NCBI GenBank assembly: GCA_023261605.1
Contig: JAHFOP010000048.1
Coordinates: forward strand, 1 to 7,178
Reading direction: 5' to 3'
DNA length: 7,178 bases
Source of the DNA: Candidatus Moraniibacteriota bacterium
GTDB taxonomy: Bacteria; Patescibacteriota; Minisyncoccia; Moranbacterales; UBA2206
The notes beneath the pieces are model-generated. The model was not told the DNA's origin, ran no database searches, and saw only the letters and a list, made by a program, of their open reading frames with translations. Made by a program: the position numbers and the translations under genes. Position 1 is the first letter of the stretch, and every line of letters starts with the position of its first letter. Shown piece by piece: positions 6,435-7,178 of the stretch.

Positions 6435-6501
6435 TTTGAGTGTATTTATTTGACTAATTATCAATTTTCAAATTTTCAATCAATTATAAAATTTAAATTT
6501 C
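6435..6501 (+). other. AT-only-like spacer between lepB and hisS
   Basis: 67 bp, strongly AT-rich, with near-repeated CAATTTT/CAAATTTT units (6462-6476) and a palindromic AAATTTAAATTT (6489-6500) directly before hisS. TATAAA at 6485-6490 could be a -10 placed to give a nearly leaderless hisS mRNA, but no -35 hexamer is correctly spaced; TTGACT at 6450-6455 is too far away. No terminator hairpin with GC pairs is present, so lepB-hisS read-through is plausible. Confidence 0.4.
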
Positions 6502-7178
6502 ATGCCTAAAGTTCAAAAAATTATCAAAAAAACTCCAGCCAAAAAAGCCCGAGTGGCGGAAAAGGCCAAGCCAGAACCGCTGGTGCTCCAATCTTTGCGT
6601 GGAATGAAAGATATCTTGCCATCGGCTCAGCCATATTGGGAACAGGTGCGGCGGGTTGCCGAACGCTTGGCACGCGATTATGGATTCTTGCGCATGGACA
6701 CTCCATTGGTTGAATATGCCAATCTTTTCACGCGTTCGATTGGGGAAAGCACTGATATTGTGGAAAAAGAAATGTACACTTTCACCACGCGCGGTGGAGA
6801 CAAAGTGGCGCTCCGACCGGAACTCACGGCTGGCAATTGCCGCAGCTACATCCAAAACGGCATGCAAGTCATGGCCAAGCCGGTCAAAATTTTTTCAACC
6901 GGTCCGGTCTATCGTTATGATCGACCGCAAGAAGGGCGATTTCGTGAACACTACCAGGTCAATTTCGATGCTTTTGGCGAACAGGATCCAATCTTAGACG
7001 CCCAGATAATCCAAATTGCCAGCCGTTTGGTGCAAGCACTTGGCATAAAAGCCATCCAACTGCAAGTGAATTCTATTGGTTGTCCGGTCTGTCGCAAGAG
7101 TTATAAAGATCTTTTGGTCAGCTATTTGGAATCGAAAAAAACCAAGCTTTGTCAGGACTGTAAAAGACGAATGGTCAC
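6502..7178 (+). CDS. hisS: Histidyl-tRNA synthetase, 3'-truncated
   Basis: Class II aminoacyl-tRNA synthetase that charges tRNA-His. The frame stays open from ATG 6502 to the window end (225 complete codons; family about 420-430). Landmarks: RGMKDILP (33-40), the motif-1 region through TPLVEYANLF, LRPELTAG (104-111, motif-2 strand), GPVYRYDRPQEGRFREHYQ (134-152, motif-2 loop with the conserved Arg), and DPILDAQII. The protein has a Lys/Ala/Pro-rich N-terminal extension of about 25-30 residues before the usual start of the family. Near the cut edge are paired cysteines, Cys194/Cys197 and Cys217/Cys220, in the CPxCR ... LCxDC pattern seen in some bacterial HisRS. The HisA motifs, motif 3 and the anticodon domain lie beyond the window. 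No Shine-Dalgarno precedes the ATG; an internal GTG at 6553 is possible but no better supported. Confidence 0.95.
   Translation, partial: MPKVQKIIKKTPAKKARVAEKAKPEPLVLQSLRGMKDILPSAQPYWEQVRRVAERLARDYGFLRMDTPLVEYANLFTRSIGESTDIVEKEMYTFTTRGGDKVALRPELTAGNCRSYIQNGMQVMAKPVKIFSTGPVYRYDRPQEGRFREHYQVNFDAFGEQDPILDAQIIQIASRLVQALGIKAIQLQVNSIGCPVCRKSYKDLLVSYLESKKTKLCQDCKRRMV

Noticed and set aside
1..7178. tRNA, rRNA, CRISPR array, insertion sequence, phage or toxin-antitoxin genes
   Set aside because: Looked for on both strands; no cloverleaf, repeat array, transposase motif or small paired genes were found.

Overview
This window looks like a chromosomal segment of a small-genome bacterium, most likely a member of the Candidate Phyla Radiation (Patescibacteria, Parcubacteria-like). 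That placement is inference: it rests on compact gene packing, AT-rich spacers, mostly absent Shine-Dalgarno sites, and the style of the LCP, LepB, Pth and HisS proteins. No rRNA or other marker fixes it. The standard code fits: TAA, TAG and TGA are all used as stops, and TGA ends pth, which argues against the TGA=Gly code of some CPR lineages.

Layout, left to right. (1) The 3' part of rarA (+) enters from the left edge. (2) After 50 bp comes an 807-codon gene (+) with an adenosine-kinase-type PfkB domain fused in frame to a complete S-adenosylhomocysteine hydrolase. (3) A strong terminator follows. (4) The 368-bp gap after that is not empty. It holds a near-consensus promoter, about 220 nt with a long strand-specific helix, and a terminator, and is best read as an unassigned structured ncRNA gene (+). 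(5) pth and an LCP-family cell-wall ligase gene lie on the minus strand, probably as one LCP-pth transcript that converges on the ncRNA terminator. (6) A 127-bp divergent promoter region leads into lepB (+). (7) hisS (+) begins 67 bp after lepB and runs off the right edge.

How the genes work together. The fusion protein would join two consecutive steps of the methyl cycle. SAH is split to homocysteine and adenosine, and adenosine is phosphorylated to AMP, which pulls the otherwise unfavourable hydrolysis forward. The LCP protein and signal peptidase I both serve the cell envelope and are transcribed divergently. Pth and HisRS serve translation, and RarA serves replication-fork maintenance. 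These are mostly housekeeping genes; the unusual items are the fusion enzyme and the candidate ncRNA.

No tRNA, rRNA, CRISPR array, insertion sequence or phage gene was seen.
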